The notes beneath the pieces were generated by a model, which saw only the letters and a program-made list of their open reading frames with translations, made no database searches and was not told the origin of the DNA. From Streptomyces tubercidicus (GTDB lineage: Bacteria > Actinomycetota > Actinomycetes > Streptomycetales > Streptomycetaceae), in assembly GCF_027497495.1 (NCBI RefSeq), contig NZ_CP114205.1, positions 434,001 through 498,000 of the forward strand: 64,000 bases of DNA. The letters are read 5' to 3'. Each line of letters starts with the position of its first letter. Positions within the stretch are counted from its first letter, which is position 1. A program made the position numbers and the translations under genes. Below are positions 33,846 to 42,898 of the stretch, piece after piece.

Positions 33846-34493
33846 CTACGTCAAGCCCGCGTCGCGGACCAGTAGCGCCATCTGTACCCGGTTGGCCAGA
33901 CCCAGTTTGGCGAGTGCGCGGCTGACATGGGCCTTCACCGTGCCTTCGCCCATCACCAGTGCACGTCCGATCTCGGCATTGGACAGTCCCCTGGCCACGG
34001 CCCGGACCACATCGCCCTCCCGGTCGGTCAGTACCGAGAGCCGCTGACGCGCCTCGCTCGCACCTTCCGACGCCAGTCCCGCGAAGGCGTCGATCAGCCG
34101 TTTGGTGACCTTGGGTGTCAGCATGGCGCTGCCGTCGGCGACCGTACGGACGGCATCGGCCAGCTCCCGCGGAGAGGTGTCCTTGAGGAGGAATCCGGCC
34201 GCCCCGTTGCGCAGGGCGGTGTGCACATAGTCATCGAGGTCGAAGGTGGTCAGCATGATCACCTTGGGGCCATAGGTCGAGCGCCGCAGCTCCTTGAGGG
34301 CGGTCAGCCCGTCCATGCCTGCCATCCTGACGTCCATCAGCACGACGTCGGGGCGATGCTGGACGGCCGCGGTGATCGCTGAACTGCCGTCGCTCGCCTC
34401 GGCCACCACCTCGATGCCCTCGGCCGGTTCGAGGATCATGCGCAGACCTTCCCGGACCAAGGCTTCGTCGTCGACCAGCAGAACTCGGATCAT
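33846..34493 (-). CDS. NarL/LuxR-type response regulator
   Basis: A 215-residue two-component regulator. The receiver domain has VDDE (8-10 acidic pocket), phospho-Asp54 in VVLMDVRMAG, Thr in MLTTFD and Lys in LLKDTS. The output domain is a LuxR helix-turn-helix (LTDREGDVVRAVARGLSNAEIGRALVMGEGTVKAHVSRAL). Its ATG overlaps the stop of the kinase gene by 4 bases. The pair is divergent from an ABC exporter, and an inverted repeat between them (35780-35797) is a natural binding site. Confidence 0.94.
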   Translation of the reverse strand: MIRVLLVDDEALVREGLRMILEPAEGIEVVAEASDGSSAITAAVQHRPDVVLMDVRMAGMDGLTALKELRRSTYGPKVIMLTTFDLDDYVHTALRNGAAGFLLKDTSPRELADAVRTVADGSAMLTPKVTKRLIDAFAGLASEGASEARQRLSVLTDREGDVVRAVARGLSNAEIGRALVMGEGTVKAHVSRALAKLGLANRVQMALLVRDAGLT

Positions 34494-35713
34494 GCGCGTT
34501 CCTCCACGGCGGGCTGAGAAAGGGGAAACCGGGCCGATACGGTGAATCCGCCACCGTGGGTCGGCTGGGCGGCGAATATCCCGTCGAGCAGTTCCACCCG
34601 CTCCCGCAGGCCCACAAGTCCCGTACCACTGCCCGGGAGCGCCTCGACGGCTTCTCTCGGGGCCGTGTTGGACACGACGACTTCCAGATCCGACTCCAGG
34701 TAACGCAGGAAGACTTGGGCGTGGGCCCTACCGGCATGCTTGTGGACATTGGTGAGGGCTTCCTGCACCACGCGGTACGCGGCGTGTTCCAGCAGGGTCG
34801 GCAGTCGTTGCGGCGTGCCCTCGTCGTGCCGCTCCACGGCGACTCCCGCGGCGCGCGACTGGTCGAGCAACCGGTCGAGGTCCACCAGGGTCGGCTGCGG
34901 CCCGAGGCTGGGCCCGACCGCGTCGCTCGCGCTCTTGAGCACCCCGATGACTTCCCTGAGCTGTGTGAGCGCTTCCCTGCCTGTGGTGCGGATGAGTTCC
35001 GCGGCGGCGGCCGTCTCCTCGTCCTTGGTGTTGACCTCCAGCGCCCCCGCGTGCAGCACCATGAGCGACACCCGGTGAGCGACGATGTCGTGCATGTCCC
35101 GGGCGATGCGGGCACGTTCCTGGGTGCGCGCCTGCTCGGCGCGGGCGGCTTGCTCCCTCTCCCGTTGCGCGGCGCGTTCCTCCAGCCCGTCGATCACCTC
35201 ACGGCGCGCCCTGTTCCACAGGCCCAGTGCCGCGGGGAGCCAGACGAACAGCACCGCACCACCGAGCGACGGGAGCAGGTCGTCCCCGCCCAGGCCCGGC
35301 ATCCCGATGGCCACGCCCGCGGCCGTCGGCAGCACGGCGACGGCACCGCCACCCACGAGATACCAGGCCAGATGCCACGCTCTGCGCGACATACGGGCCG
35401 CGACATACGACCCCACACCCAGCGGTATCCAGACGGACAGCAGTGTCCAGGCCAGCGCTCCCATGGTGATCACCGGCCACTGCCGGCGCGGCATCATCAG
35501 GACGGCGGTCGCGGACGCCACCGCGATCACCACCGACAGCACATGGTCGGCCGGCGGTGTCCAGCCCCACTCGGCCAACAGAGCGGGAACCGGGCCGGTC
35601 TGGTGCCACAGCAAGGCACTCGCCCCGACCACGGCCGACAGCACGGCGAGTCCCCAGCGGTCCCCTAAGCGTCGCAGACGCTGACGAAGTGCTCTTTCCC
35701 AACGTTGTCCCAC
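34490..35713 (-). CDS. sensor histidine kinase, HisKA_3 type
   Basis: The 407-residue kinase has about 5 membrane helices in its first 165 residues with only short outside loops. It then has a coiled segment, the phosphoacceptor motif IARDMHDIVAHRVS (His208), and an ATPase domain with VVQEALTNVHKHAG (N box) and GTGLVGLRERV (G box). Short loops between helices suggest it senses something within or at the membrane, as kinases paired with antibiotic-export ABC systems do. Partner of the overlapping response regulator. Confidence 0.93.
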   Translation of the reverse strand: MGQRWERALRQRLRRLGDRWGLAVLSAVVGASALLWHQTGPVPALLAEWGWTPPADHVLSVVIAVASATAVLMMPRRQWPVITMGALAWTLLSVWIPLGVGSYVAARMSRRAWHLAWYLVGGGAVAVLPTAAGVAIGMPGLGGDDLLPSLGGAVLFVWLPAALGLWNRARREVIDGLEERAAQREREQAARAEQARTQERARIARDMHDIVAHRVSLMVLHAGALEVNTKDEETAAAAELIRTTGREALTQLREVIGVLKSASDAVGPSLGPQPTLVDLDRLLDQSRAAGVAVERHDEGTPQRLPTLLEHAAYRVVQEALTNVHKHAGRAHAQVFLRYLESDLEVVVSNTAPREAVEALPGSGTGLVGLRERVELLDGIFAAQPTHGGGFTVSARFPLSQPAVEERA

Positions 35714-35779
35714 GAATCGAGCCTAGTTGGTCGGGGTCGGCCCGGCTTCTCTCGTTCGTCTGCCGTGGGCCCGACGAAA

Positions 35780-35797
35780 GTTGAGTTCTGCCTCAAC
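35780..35797. promoter_or_regulatory. 6-6-6 inverted repeat between kinase and ABC operons
   Basis: GTTGAG (35780-35785) and CTCAAC (35792-35797) are perfect arms with a 6-base spacer. The site lies in the 153-base divergent promoter region, 70 bases before the ABC ATPase start. A NarL-type dimer could bind here. Confidence 0.45.
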
Positions 35798-35866
35798 CTA
35801 AGCCAGGGATGTTTCTTGCCTTTTGGGAGACGCTCCGGGGCGGTTCACGCTCACACAATTCACTCC

Positions 35867-36610
35867 ATGACACAGAAAACAGCTGCCGCCCGAGCGACCG
35901 GGCTCGCCAAGCACTATGGATCGGGCGACTCCCGCGTGGTCGCGCTCGCCGGAGTCGATGTGGAGTTCCGGCGCGGTGAGTTCACCGCGATCATGGGGCC
36001 TTCCGGCTCCGGCAAATCGACGCTGATGCACTGCGTCGCGGGGCTCGACCAGGCCGACGAGGGCAGAGTATGGATCGGAGACACCGAGTTAACCGGTCTG
36101 CGCGACAACACGCTCACCCAACTGCGCCGCGACCGTGTGGGATTCATCTTTCAGGCTTTCAACCTCCTCCCTACGCTCACCGCCCTCGAAAACATCACGC
36201 TCCCCTTCGATCTGGCCGGCCGCAAGCACGACCAGGACGCGGTGAAGAAGGTCATCGGAGCACTCAACCTGCAGAACCGGCTGCACCACCGGCCCAGCCA
36301 GCTGTCCGGTGGTCAACAGCAGCGTGTGGCCTGCGCCAGGGCACTGGTCACCCGGCCCGAGGTGGTGTTCGCCGACGAGCCGACCGGCGCACTGGACTCC
36401 TCCGCCTCCGCGGAGCTGCTCGCCTTTCTCCGCCGCAGTGTCGACGCCTTCGGCCAGACGGTGGCGATGGTGACCCATGAGCCGAGTGCCGCCGCCTACG
36501 CGGACCGGGTGCTGTTCCTCAAGGACGGCCATCTCGTGGACGAGCTCCAGGCGCCGTCCGCCGAAGGCGTGTTGGAACGTATGAAGTCGTTCGAGAAGGC
36601 AGCCGCCTGA
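35867..36610 (+). CDS. ABC transporter ATP-binding protein (MacB/LolD type)
   Basis: The 247-residue ATPase has Walker A GPSGSGKST, Q-loop FIFQAFNLLPTLTALENI (typical of MacB/LolD/BceA proteins), signature LSGGQQQRVACARAL and Walker B VVFADEPTGALDS. It powers the FtsX-like permease whose start overlaps its stop by one base (TGATG). ATG 35867 is chosen because homologous sequence begins right after it. Export of a peptide, lipid or antibiotic is the family's usual job. Confidence 0.94.
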   Translation: MTQKTAAARATGLAKHYGSGDSRVVALAGVDVEFRRGEFTAIMGPSGSGKSTLMHCVAGLDQADEGRVWIGDTELTGLRDNTLTQLRRDRVGFIFQAFNLLPTLTALENITLPFDLAGRKHDQDAVKKVIGALNLQNRLHHRPSQLSGGQQQRVACARALVTRPEVVFADEPTGALDSSASAELLAFLRRSVDAFGQTVAMVTHEPSAAAYADRVLFLKDGHLVDELQAPSAEGVLERMKSFEKAAA

Positions 36611-39123
36611 TGCTGACGTCGATGCTGCGCGATCTGCTCGCGCACAAGGGCCGTGTGGTGATGACGCTTCTCGCCATCGCTCTCGGCGTGACCGCGACGG
36701 TCGGAAGCTGGGTGGTGAGCGATTCCATCGCCACCACCCTCGCGGGCGAGGAAACTCGCCACGACGTAGGTGTCTCGGTGCAGAGCCCCGGGAAGGAGCC
36801 GCTGCTCACCGCCGCGGACCGGGACCGGCTGGCCCGCACGCCCGGGGTCCGGCGCGCCGAGGGTGTGGTCGTCGGCCGCGCCGGGCTGATCGGTCGTGGC
36901 AACAAGTTCATCCGCACGAGCACGGTCCTGGACCGGGCCGGCACGAACTGGAGCAACGACAAGCGCTTCACTGTAGAGGCAGGCACGGCACCCACCGCTC
37001 CGGGCCAGGTGGCTCTCCAGAAGGCCGAGGCCGACTCCGCCGGCCTCACGGTGGGCGACACCGCCCATGTGCTGCTGTCCGGCGGACGTTCCGACACGGC
37101 CAAGGTGACGGCGCTGTTCACCTATCACCGGCTGGGCCCCAGGACCACGACGGACACGAACGAGGCATCCGATGCGGTACCGGTGGTGGCCTATGACACG
37201 GCGACCGCTGCGAAGTTGCTCGGTCCGCGATTCCACCGCATCGAGCTGATCTCCGCGCCCGGTGCGAGCCCCGGCGCAATCAAGGCGGCCGTACGCAAGG
37301 GCTTAGGGGACGAGTACCACGTCGAGACGGGCCATGCACTGGCCCAGGCTGCCGTTCAACAGACGGACTCCGACGCACAGGAGCTCCGGATGACGATGCT
37401 GCCCTTCGCCGCGGTCGCGCTCCTGGTCGGGATGTTCGTCATCGCCAACACCTTCACCCTGCTGGTGAGCCGGCGGACCCGGCAGTTCGCGCTGCTGCGG
37501 GCCGTCGGTACACGGAGGAGCCAGGTCAGGGCCGGGATCATCATCGAGGCCGTTGTGCTCGGAGTGGCCGGCGGCACCATCGGCACGTTGGGCGGTGTGG
37601 CACTGGGGCCCTCGATGATTGCGGTGATGCGGCCGGAGGACGACGTCGACTTCACTGTCAGCCCGGTGGCGATCCTTCTCGGATACGGGGTCGCCGTATT
37701 GGTGACGACAGTGGCCGCGTACCGCTCCGCGCGACGGGCCGCGGCCGTCCCGCCGGTCGCCGCGCTGCGCACCGCCGAAACCGTCCCCCGGGAGACCCAG
37801 CGGACCCGCAACGCCACCGGTCTCGGCTGTGTCCTCCTCGGTCTGGTGATGGTCGCCGTCACCGCGGACCCCAGTGCGTCCAACCTCGGGCGCATCATCG
37901 GACTCGCGGGGGCGGTACTCGGTGTCATCGGCGTCATCGTGCTCGCGCCCTTTTTCGCCGAGGCGCTGCTCCGGCCGCTGCTACGCCTTCTCGGGTCGCG
38001 GTCGGGACCGGCGGTCCGGCTCGGTCTGCGCAATGCTGCGGGCGACCCGCGACGGACCTCCGGTACGGCGACCGCCCTCACCGTCGGACTGGCACTGGTC
38101 TGCGCGTTCGCCACGCTCAGTGCCTCGTTCTCCACGCTGATCGCCTCGACAACCCGGGCAAACGTGCCGACCACGACCACGGTCCTGCAGTCCGCGGCCG
38201 GAGCCGAGTCCTCGCTCACCCTCGCTGAGGCCGACAAGGTCAGGAAGCTGCCCGGGGTCACGCAGGTGGCCGGGAGCCGCGAGGCACTGGTCGGGCTCAC
38301 CTACCAGGGCGGCAGGACCGAGCGCCGGATCTCCGCCATCGAGCCGGCGGGCCTCAAGGGCCCGCTCACCCCGCACCTCACGGCAGGGAGCCTCGACCTG
38401 ACCCACGGCGTGGTCATCTCACAGAACCAGGCCGACATGATGGACCTGGGCATGCACGACAGGATCACCCTGCATCTGGATGCCAAGACCTCCGTCACCC
38501 AGACCGTGGTAGGGATCTACGACGCCACCGAACTCCAAGCCAGCATCTTCTTGGACGTCAGCAAGGCACCCGCGTCGCTGCGTAGACAGATCACCACCCT
38601 GTACGCCACCGGGCCCGACCCGGACAGGGCGCGGGACGGCATCCGGGCCGCTTTCCGCGATCGCCCGGACATCTCCGTCGGCAGTGGTGAGACATTGGTC
38701 GAGCAGGGCATCGATCAGCAGTCGCTGGCCTTCACCCTGATGTACGCGATGTTCGGCGTCGCGATCCTGATCGCGGTGTTCGGTGTCGTCAACACCTTGA
38801 TGCTCTCGGTCATGGAGCGCACCCGCGAGATCGGAGTGATCCGCGCGGTGGGCGCCACTCGGCTCCTGGTCCGCCGGACCATCAGGGTGGAGAGCATCGT
38901 GATCTCGCTCTTCGGCGCCCTGCTCGGGGTGGTCGTCGGTGTCCCCGCGGGCGCCGTCATGCAACACGCCATGTTCGGGCAGCGGTTGTGGGACTTCTCG
39001 GTCCCCGCCGGAGTCATAGGTCTGTCGCTGGTGGGCGTCACCCTCGCGGCAGTGCTGGCCGCGATATGGCCGGCCCGCCGGGCGGCCCGTACGAAGATGC
39101 TGGCGGCGATCGCCGGCGAGTAG
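36610..39123 (+). CDS. ABC transporter permease, FtsX/MacB type
   Basis: The 837-residue permease has an N-terminal helix (residues 15-37), a large external domain, three helices around residues 260-390, a second external domain, and three C-terminal helices. This is a duplicated FtsX layout (two FtsX domains, with FAAVALLVGMFVIANTFTLLVSRR and VAILIAVFGVVNTLMLSVMERTREIGVIRAVGA). Such transporters act as mechanical extruders or resistance pumps rather than channels. It works with the overlapping ATPase gene and is probably controlled by the divergent two-component system. Confidence 0.93.
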   Translation: MLTSMLRDLLAHKGRVVMTLLAIALGVTATVGSWVVSDSIATTLAGEETRHDVGVSVQSPGKEPLLTAADRDRLARTPGVRRAEGVVVGRAGLIGRGNKFIRTSTVLDRAGTNWSNDKRFTVEAGTAPTAPGQVALQKAEADSAGLTVGDTAHVLLSGGRSDTAKVTALFTYHRLGPRTTTDTNEASDAVPVVAYDTATAAKLLGPRFHRIELISAPGASPGAIKAAVRKGLGDEYHVETGHALAQAAVQQTDSDAQELRMTMLPFAAVALLVGMFVIANTFTLLVSRRTRQFALLRAVGTRRSQVRAGIIIEAVVLGVAGGTIGTLGGVALGPSMIAVMRPEDDVDFTVSPVAILLGYGVAVLVTTVAAYRSARRAAAVPPVAALRTAETVPRETQRTRNATGLGCVLLGLVMVAVTADPSASNLGRIIGLAGAVLGVIGVIVLAPFFAEALLRPLLRLLGSRSGPAVRLGLRNAAGDPRRTSGTATALTVGLALVCAFATLSASFSTLIASTTRANVPTTTTVLQSAAGAESSLTLAEADKVRKLPGVTQVAGSREALVGLTYQGGRTERRISAIEPAGLKGPLTPHLTAGSLDLTHGVVISQNQADMMDLGMHDRITLHLDAKTSVTQTVVGIYDATELQASIFLDVSKAPASLRRQITTLYATGPDPDRARDGIRAAFRDRPDISVGSGETLVEQGIDQQSLAFTLMYAMFGVAILIAVFGVVNTLMLSVMERTREIGVIRAVGATRLLVRRTIRVESIVISLFGALLGVVVGVPAGAVMQHAMFGQRLWDFSVPAGVIGLSLVGVTLAAVLAAIWPARRAARTKMLAAIAGE

Positions 39124-39206
39124 CGGCGGGGCAGGGTGCACTGCGCCGTCCCGGCGCACCCGACGCTCGCGGGGCGTACGTCAAGTGCTGTGCCAGGGCC
39201 GCCCGG

Positions 39207-39833
39207 TCAGAGCTCCCCGTACGCCTCCCCGCCCAGTTCCAGCCGTGCCGTACCGGCCGTGGTGTCCGCGAGCCAGGCGCGGAAGGTGTCCAGGTCGGAC
39301 TCCGGGAGCCCGAGCTCTATGGATACCTCCGCGCCGTAGGTCACCTCGCGCACGGTCCGGCCGGTGGTGCGCAGGTCGTTCTCCAACCGGCCCGCCCGCT
39401 GGTGGTCGACGGTGACCGTCACCAGGCGGAAGCGCTGCCGGGTGACCGTGCCCAGCGTGTCCAGCGCCTCGCCGACGACGCCGCCGTACGCGCGGATGAG
39501 GCCGCCGGCGCCGAGCTTGACGCCGCCGAAGTAGCGGGTGACGACGGCGACGACATAGCGGACCTCGCGGCGTACCAGCATCTGCAGCATCGGCACGCCC
39601 GCGGTGCCGCCCGGCTCACCGTCGTCGCTCGCCTTCTGGACGCTGCCGTCGGCGCCCAGGACGTAGGCGAAGCAGTGGTGGCGGGCGGCGGGGTGCTCCT
39701 TGCGGATGCGCGCGATGAAGTCCTGGGCCTCGGCCTCGGTCGCGACGGGCGCGAGCGCACAGAGGAAGCGGGACTTGTTGATCTCGATCTCGTGGACACC
39801 CTCGCGCGCGAGCGTGCGGTACTGCTCCTGCAT
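39207..39833 (-). CDS. YigZ/IMPACT-family (UPF0029) protein
   Basis: The 208-residue protein has the family core SDDGEPGGTAGVPML and VTRYFGGVKLGAGGLIRAYGG, and a C-terminal DUF1949-like region (LVTVTVDHQRAGRLENDLR). Relatives of this family interact with the translation machinery (IMPACT in eukaryotes, YigZ in E. coli); the exact role in bacteria is unclear. Start MQEQYRTLAREG is conserved in style. It converges on the ABC permease with an 83-base gap. Confidence 0.88.
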   Translation of the reverse strand: MQEQYRTLAREGVHEIEINKSRFLCALAPVATEAEAQDFIARIRKEHPAARHHCFAYVLGADGSVQKASDDGEPGGTAGVPMLQMLVRREVRYVVAVVTRYFGGVKLGAGGLIRAYGGVVGEALDTLGTVTRQRFRLVTVTVDHQRAGRLENDLRTTGRTVREVTYGAEVSIELGLPESDLDTFRAWLADTTAGTARLELGGEAYGEL

Positions 39834-39861
39834 CGGACCAGCCTATGCGGCCCCCATGGCG

Positions 39862-39969
39862 GACAGGCACCGGCCGGTCCAGGTGAGCGGCAGGCACCGG
39901 CCGGTCCCGGTCGTCCGCGCCGCGCTGGGGTGTCCGCCGTACGGGCGCGGGGGTCCGCCGTACGGGCGC
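39862..39969. repeat. two short tandem repeats in an intergenic region
   Basis: The unit CAGGCACCGGCCGGTCC occurs twice (near 39866 and 39892). The unit GTCCGCCGTACGGGCGC occurs twice (near 39930 and 39952). They lie between the YigZ-like gene and the SseB-like gene and match no known regulatory site. Confidence 0.5.
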
Positions 39970-40123
39970 AGTGCGCACGGCCACGCGGCGTACCCGCCCC
40001 GTCCGCACGGTGCGTCGGGGAGACGTCCGCGCTGCCCGTGGGCACTGTGAGGCCAGTGCGAGAGCCTCGTGTTTCCGGGGCCCCGCTCGTACAGGTAGGA
40101 ACGGCGGGTTTGCGGAGGGCTGC

Positions 40124-40906
40124 ATGGAAGAGAGCACACAGTCGGCGATGACGGCGGGCGTTCCGGTGACGGGCGAGGAGATGCCCGAGCCCCCGCCGGA
40201 GGTCATCGAGGCGGCACGCACTGCGCCCGACCACTGGCTGGCCATGGTGGATCTGACCTGGCAGGGCGAGGGGCCGCCACCGCTCTGGGCGCTGATCGGT
40301 CAGTGGCGGTCGGGTCCGACGGGCGAGATCGAGGAGTGGCGGGACAATCCGGAGTACCGGCCGTCGCCCCAGATGCTGGACTGGTCCGAGCCGACGGACG
40401 CGGTCGACTGCGCACTGCAGCTCGCCGCGACCGGCTACGGGCCGGGGAAGGACGTCTCCGAGGCGCTGGCGCGTGCGGAGGTCTCCGTCCTGGTGACCGC
40501 GACCGGTTCGCCGCTGGCCGCCGCCTCGCCCGAGGGCACCCCGGTGATCCCCGTCTACACCTCGCAGAGCTACCTCGAATCGGTGGGCCGGCTGCTGTAC
40601 GACCGTCGGCCGGTGGCCGAACTCGTCGAGCAGCTGCCGCCGGGGCATGCCCTGTACCTCAACCCGACCGGGCCGGTGAGCATGCTGGTGGACACCGAGG
40701 AGCTGCGCGCGGCGCTGGCCGGGGTATCCGGATCGGAGGCGCGGGAACCGGCCGCGCCGGTGGCACCGCGTCCGGGGACCGGGGCCGGCGGGGCCGAGCC
40801 CGTCGGCAGCGGCCGGGGGATCGGCAAGCCCGCCCGTACCGCGAAGGGCAGCACCGTGGTCGGTGCCGGGATGGCCGGCAGCGGAATGGCCCGCGGCGCG
40901 AACTGA
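40124..40906 (+). CDS. SseB-like / type VII-associated family protein
   Basis: The 260-residue protein has PDHWLAMVDLTWQGEGPPPLWALIGQWRS near the start, then a domain with VSVLVTATGSPLAAASPEGTPVIPVYTS and LPPGHALYLNPTGPVSMLV. The last part matches SseB-family N-terminal domains, which in Streptomyces are often annotated as type VII secretion-associated. The C-terminal 60 residues are Gly/Ala/Pro-rich and probably disordered. Start 40124 has GCGGAGGG upstream. Function unknown; no ESX genes are in the window. Confidence 0.7.
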   Translation: MEESTQSAMTAGVPVTGEEMPEPPPEVIEAARTAPDHWLAMVDLTWQGEGPPPLWALIGQWRSGPTGEIEEWRDNPEYRPSPQMLDWSEPTDAVDCALQLAATGYGPGKDVSEALARAEVSVLVTATGSPLAAASPEGTPVIPVYTSQSYLESVGRLLYDRRPVAELVEQLPPGHALYLNPTGPVSMLVDTEELRAALAGVSGSEAREPAAPVAPRPGTGAGGAEPVGSGRGIGKPARTAKGSTVVGAGMAGSGMARGAN

Positions 40907-40924
40907 ACCACCACGCAGAAGACC

Positions 40925-40956
40925 CGCCCCGCCCGTCTTCCCCTTCGGGCGGGGCG
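40925..40956 (+). terminator. hairpin after the SseB-like gene
   Basis: CGCCCCGCCC (40925-40934) and GGGCGGGGCG (40947-40956) form a perfect 10-base-pair stem with a 12-base loop, 19 bases past the stop. Confidence 0.65.
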
Positions 40957-41077
40957 TCTGCCGTACGGTGCGGACCGGCCGTCGCATTCGCGCGGCTTGT
41001 CGTCTCCCGCGACGGGAATCTCCGGGTCACGCCGTCCGTTGAGCGGTCAGGACCCTTCCATTCGCAGGAGGCAGTGC

Positions 41078-41485
41078 GTGTACGGCGACCCCAGTACGAT
41101 CCGCAGGATCCTGACCGAGCTCGGCGACACCTGGGCCGTGGTGGGCCTGTCGACCAACGAGCAGCGCCCGGCGCACGGCGTCGCGGAGGTGCTGCAGCGC
41201 TACGGCAAGCGGATCGTGCCGGTGCATCCGAAGGCCGAGCGCGTCCATGGCGAGCAGGGCTACCCCTCGCTCTCCGCGATCCCGTTCCCGGTCGATGTGG
41301 TCGATGTCTTCGTCAACAGCGAGCTGGCGGGCCCGGTTGCCGATGAGGCCGTCTCGGTCGGGGCGAAGGCCGTCTGGTTCCAGCTAGGGGTGGTCAACGA
41401 GGCGGCCTGGGACCGGGTGCACGACTCCGGTCTCGACATGGTGATGGATCGTTGTCCCGCGATCGAGATACCTCGTCTGCGCTGA
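41078..41485 (+). CDS. CoA-binding domain protein
   Basis: The 135-residue protein is a single Rossmann-type CoA-binding domain (YccU-like): TWAVVGLSTNEQRPAHGVAEVLQ, IVPVHPKAERVHGEQGYPSL, VDVVDVFVNSE, KAVWFQLGVVNEAAW and MDRCPAIEIPRL at the end. Such stand-alone domains bind CoA or an acyl-CoA; the role is unknown. GTG 41078 has CAGGAGG 6-7 bases upstream. It is a single gene. Confidence 0.88.
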   Translation: MYGDPSTIRRILTELGDTWAVVGLSTNEQRPAHGVAEVLQRYGKRIVPVHPKAERVHGEQGYPSLSAIPFPVDVVDVFVNSELAGPVADEAVSVGAKAVWFQLGVVNEAAWDRVHDSGLDMVMDRCPAIEIPRLR

Positions 41486-41620
41486 ACAACGGGCGGGCGG
41501 AGCTGCGCGCGTGCGGGTGGGCGGCGGGCAGACTCGGGTGAACGTGCCGTGCGCCGCCGTCCCGTGCGGCCCCGCGACGCCCGTGCGGACCGGCCGGACG
41601 GGGCGGCGGGCCGACAGCAG

Positions 41621-42178
41621 TCAGGCGATCCCCAGCCCATCCAGAACCGTCGCGCCGGGCAGTTCGGCCAGCGCCTTGCCGGGCACGATGAGCTTGCCGC
41701 GGCGGCTGCCGCTGCCGATCAGGGCGTAGGGGGTATCGACGACGGCGGCGTCCACGAGCAGCGGCCAGTTGGCGGGCAGGCCGATCGGGGTGATCCCGCC
41801 GTACTCCATCCCGCTGTCGCCGACCGCCTTGTCCATCGGCGCGAACGACGCCTTGCGGGCGCCCAGTTGACGGCGCACCACCCCGTTGACGTCGACGCGG
41901 GTGTGTGAGAGGACGACACAGGCGGCCAGGGTGGTCTCGCCGCCGCGCTTGCCGGCCACCACCACACAGTTCGCCGACTGCTCCAGGAGCCAGGGGCCGT
42001 AGCGCTCGACGAGCAGCGCGGTGTCCGCGATCGCCGGATCGGTGTCGACATGGCGCAGCTCCTCGACGGGCACGGAGCCGCGCCAGGCGCGGATCGCGGC
42101 GACCACGGGCTCGGGCAGCAGGTCCAGGCACTCAACGGCGGGCCGGACCTCGTCAAAAGCATCCATCGGCACGGGCAT
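41621..42178 (-). CDS. YbaK/EbsC-type aminoacyl-tRNA editing protein
   Basis: A 185-residue protein with the YbaK fold: CVVVAGKRGGETTLAACVVLSHTRVD (with the conserved Lys), ARKASFAPMDKAVGDSGMEYGGITPIGLP (the GGxxPxG motif) and SGSRRGKLIV. YbaK-family proteins remove wrong amino acids from tRNA, for example Cys from tRNA-Pro. The substrate here is not readable. The N-terminal 70 residues add a short helical extension. Single gene converging on the CoA-binding gene. Confidence 0.85.
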   Translation of the reverse strand: MPVPMDAFDEVRPAVECLDLLPEPVVAAIRAWRGSVPVEELRHVDTDPAIADTALLVERYGPWLLEQSANCVVVAGKRGGETTLAACVVLSHTRVDVNGVVRRQLGARKASFAPMDKAVGDSGMEYGGITPIGLPANWPLLVDAAVVDTPYALIGSGSRRGKLIVPGKALAELPGATVLDGLGIA

Positions 42179-42220
42179 GCCGCCAAGCTAACAGCCGGGC
42201 CGGCCCGGTGGCGGGCCGTC

Positions 42221-42793
42221 TCAGCGGACGGGCGGGATGATCACCGACATGGTCATCTCGACCGGTTCCGTACCGTCGTTGCGGTAGCCGTGCGCGGCCT
42301 TGGCCTCGAAGGTCGCCGAGGCACCGGCGGGCACTTCATGCGGCTCGCCGTCCACGATCAGCGTGAGCGTGCCGGCCCGGACATGCAGCAGTTCGACGGT
42401 GCCGGGCGGGTGCGGATCGGAGCTGCTGCTGTCGCCCGGCATCAGCCGCCAGTCCCATAGTTCGTACGGTCCCGGCGCCTCGGCGCCCACGAGGAGCGAG
42501 GTGAAACTGCCGGCTTCGGTGGACCACAGCCGGACCGCCTCCTCCGAAGCCACGATGCGTACCTGCGGGCCCTGTTCGTAGTCGAGGAGTGTGGTGATGC
42601 TGACGCCGAGCGCGTCGGCGATCTTGACAGTGGTCCCCACGCTCGGGTTCGTACGAGCCTGCTCGATCTGGATGATCATGCCGCGACTGACGCCGGCGCG
42701 GGCCGCCAGCGCATCGAGGGTGAAGCCGCGCTCGGCGCGCCAGTGTTTGAGATTGCGGGCGAGCGACTGCGTGAGCTGATCGAGGTCCGTCAC
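42221..42793 (-). CDS. XRE-family regulator with cupin domain
   Basis: The 190-residue protein has an XRE helix-turn-helix at residues about 10-65 (ERGFTLDALAARAGVSRGMIIQIEQARTNPSVGT) and a C-terminal cupin (PGTVELLHVRAGTLTLIVDGEPHEVPAGASATF). It is divergent from an EamA exporter, with an inverted repeat in between, so it probably represses that gene and responds to a small molecule in the cupin. GTG 42793 is preferred to the ATG at 42847, whose extra residues run through the promoter. Confidence 0.88.
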   Translation of the reverse strand: MTDLDQLTQSLARNLKHWRAERGFTLDALAARAGVSRGMIIQIEQARTNPSVGTTVKIADALGVSITTLLDYEQGPQVRIVASEEAVRLWSTEAGSFTSLLVGAEAPGPYELWDWRLMPGDSSSSDPHPPGTVELLHVRAGTLTLIVDGEPHEVPAGASATFEAKAAHGYRNDGTEPVEMTMSVIIPPVR

Positions 42794-42830
42794 GGTCCGT
42801 CCCAGTAGAAGCCAATATATTTGATTCCCC

Positions 42831-42848
42831 AGTGCATTCTGTTGCACT
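42831..42848. promoter_or_regulatory. 6-6-6 inverted repeat between XRE and EamA genes
   Basis: AGTGCA (42831-42836) and TGCACT (42843-42848) are perfect arms around TTCTGT. It lies 51 bases before the EamA start and 38 bases from the XRE start, an ideal place to control both. Confidence 0.5.
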
Positions 42849-42898
42849 ACGGTGTGGTGTACTTCAGCGTCCGGTTCACTGTACTGCGAGGTTTCACC

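Noticed and set aside
40124..40906. Type VII secretion locus around the SseB-like gene
   Set aside because: No EccC, EccD, WXG100 or MycP gene is near, so only the family name suggests such a link.
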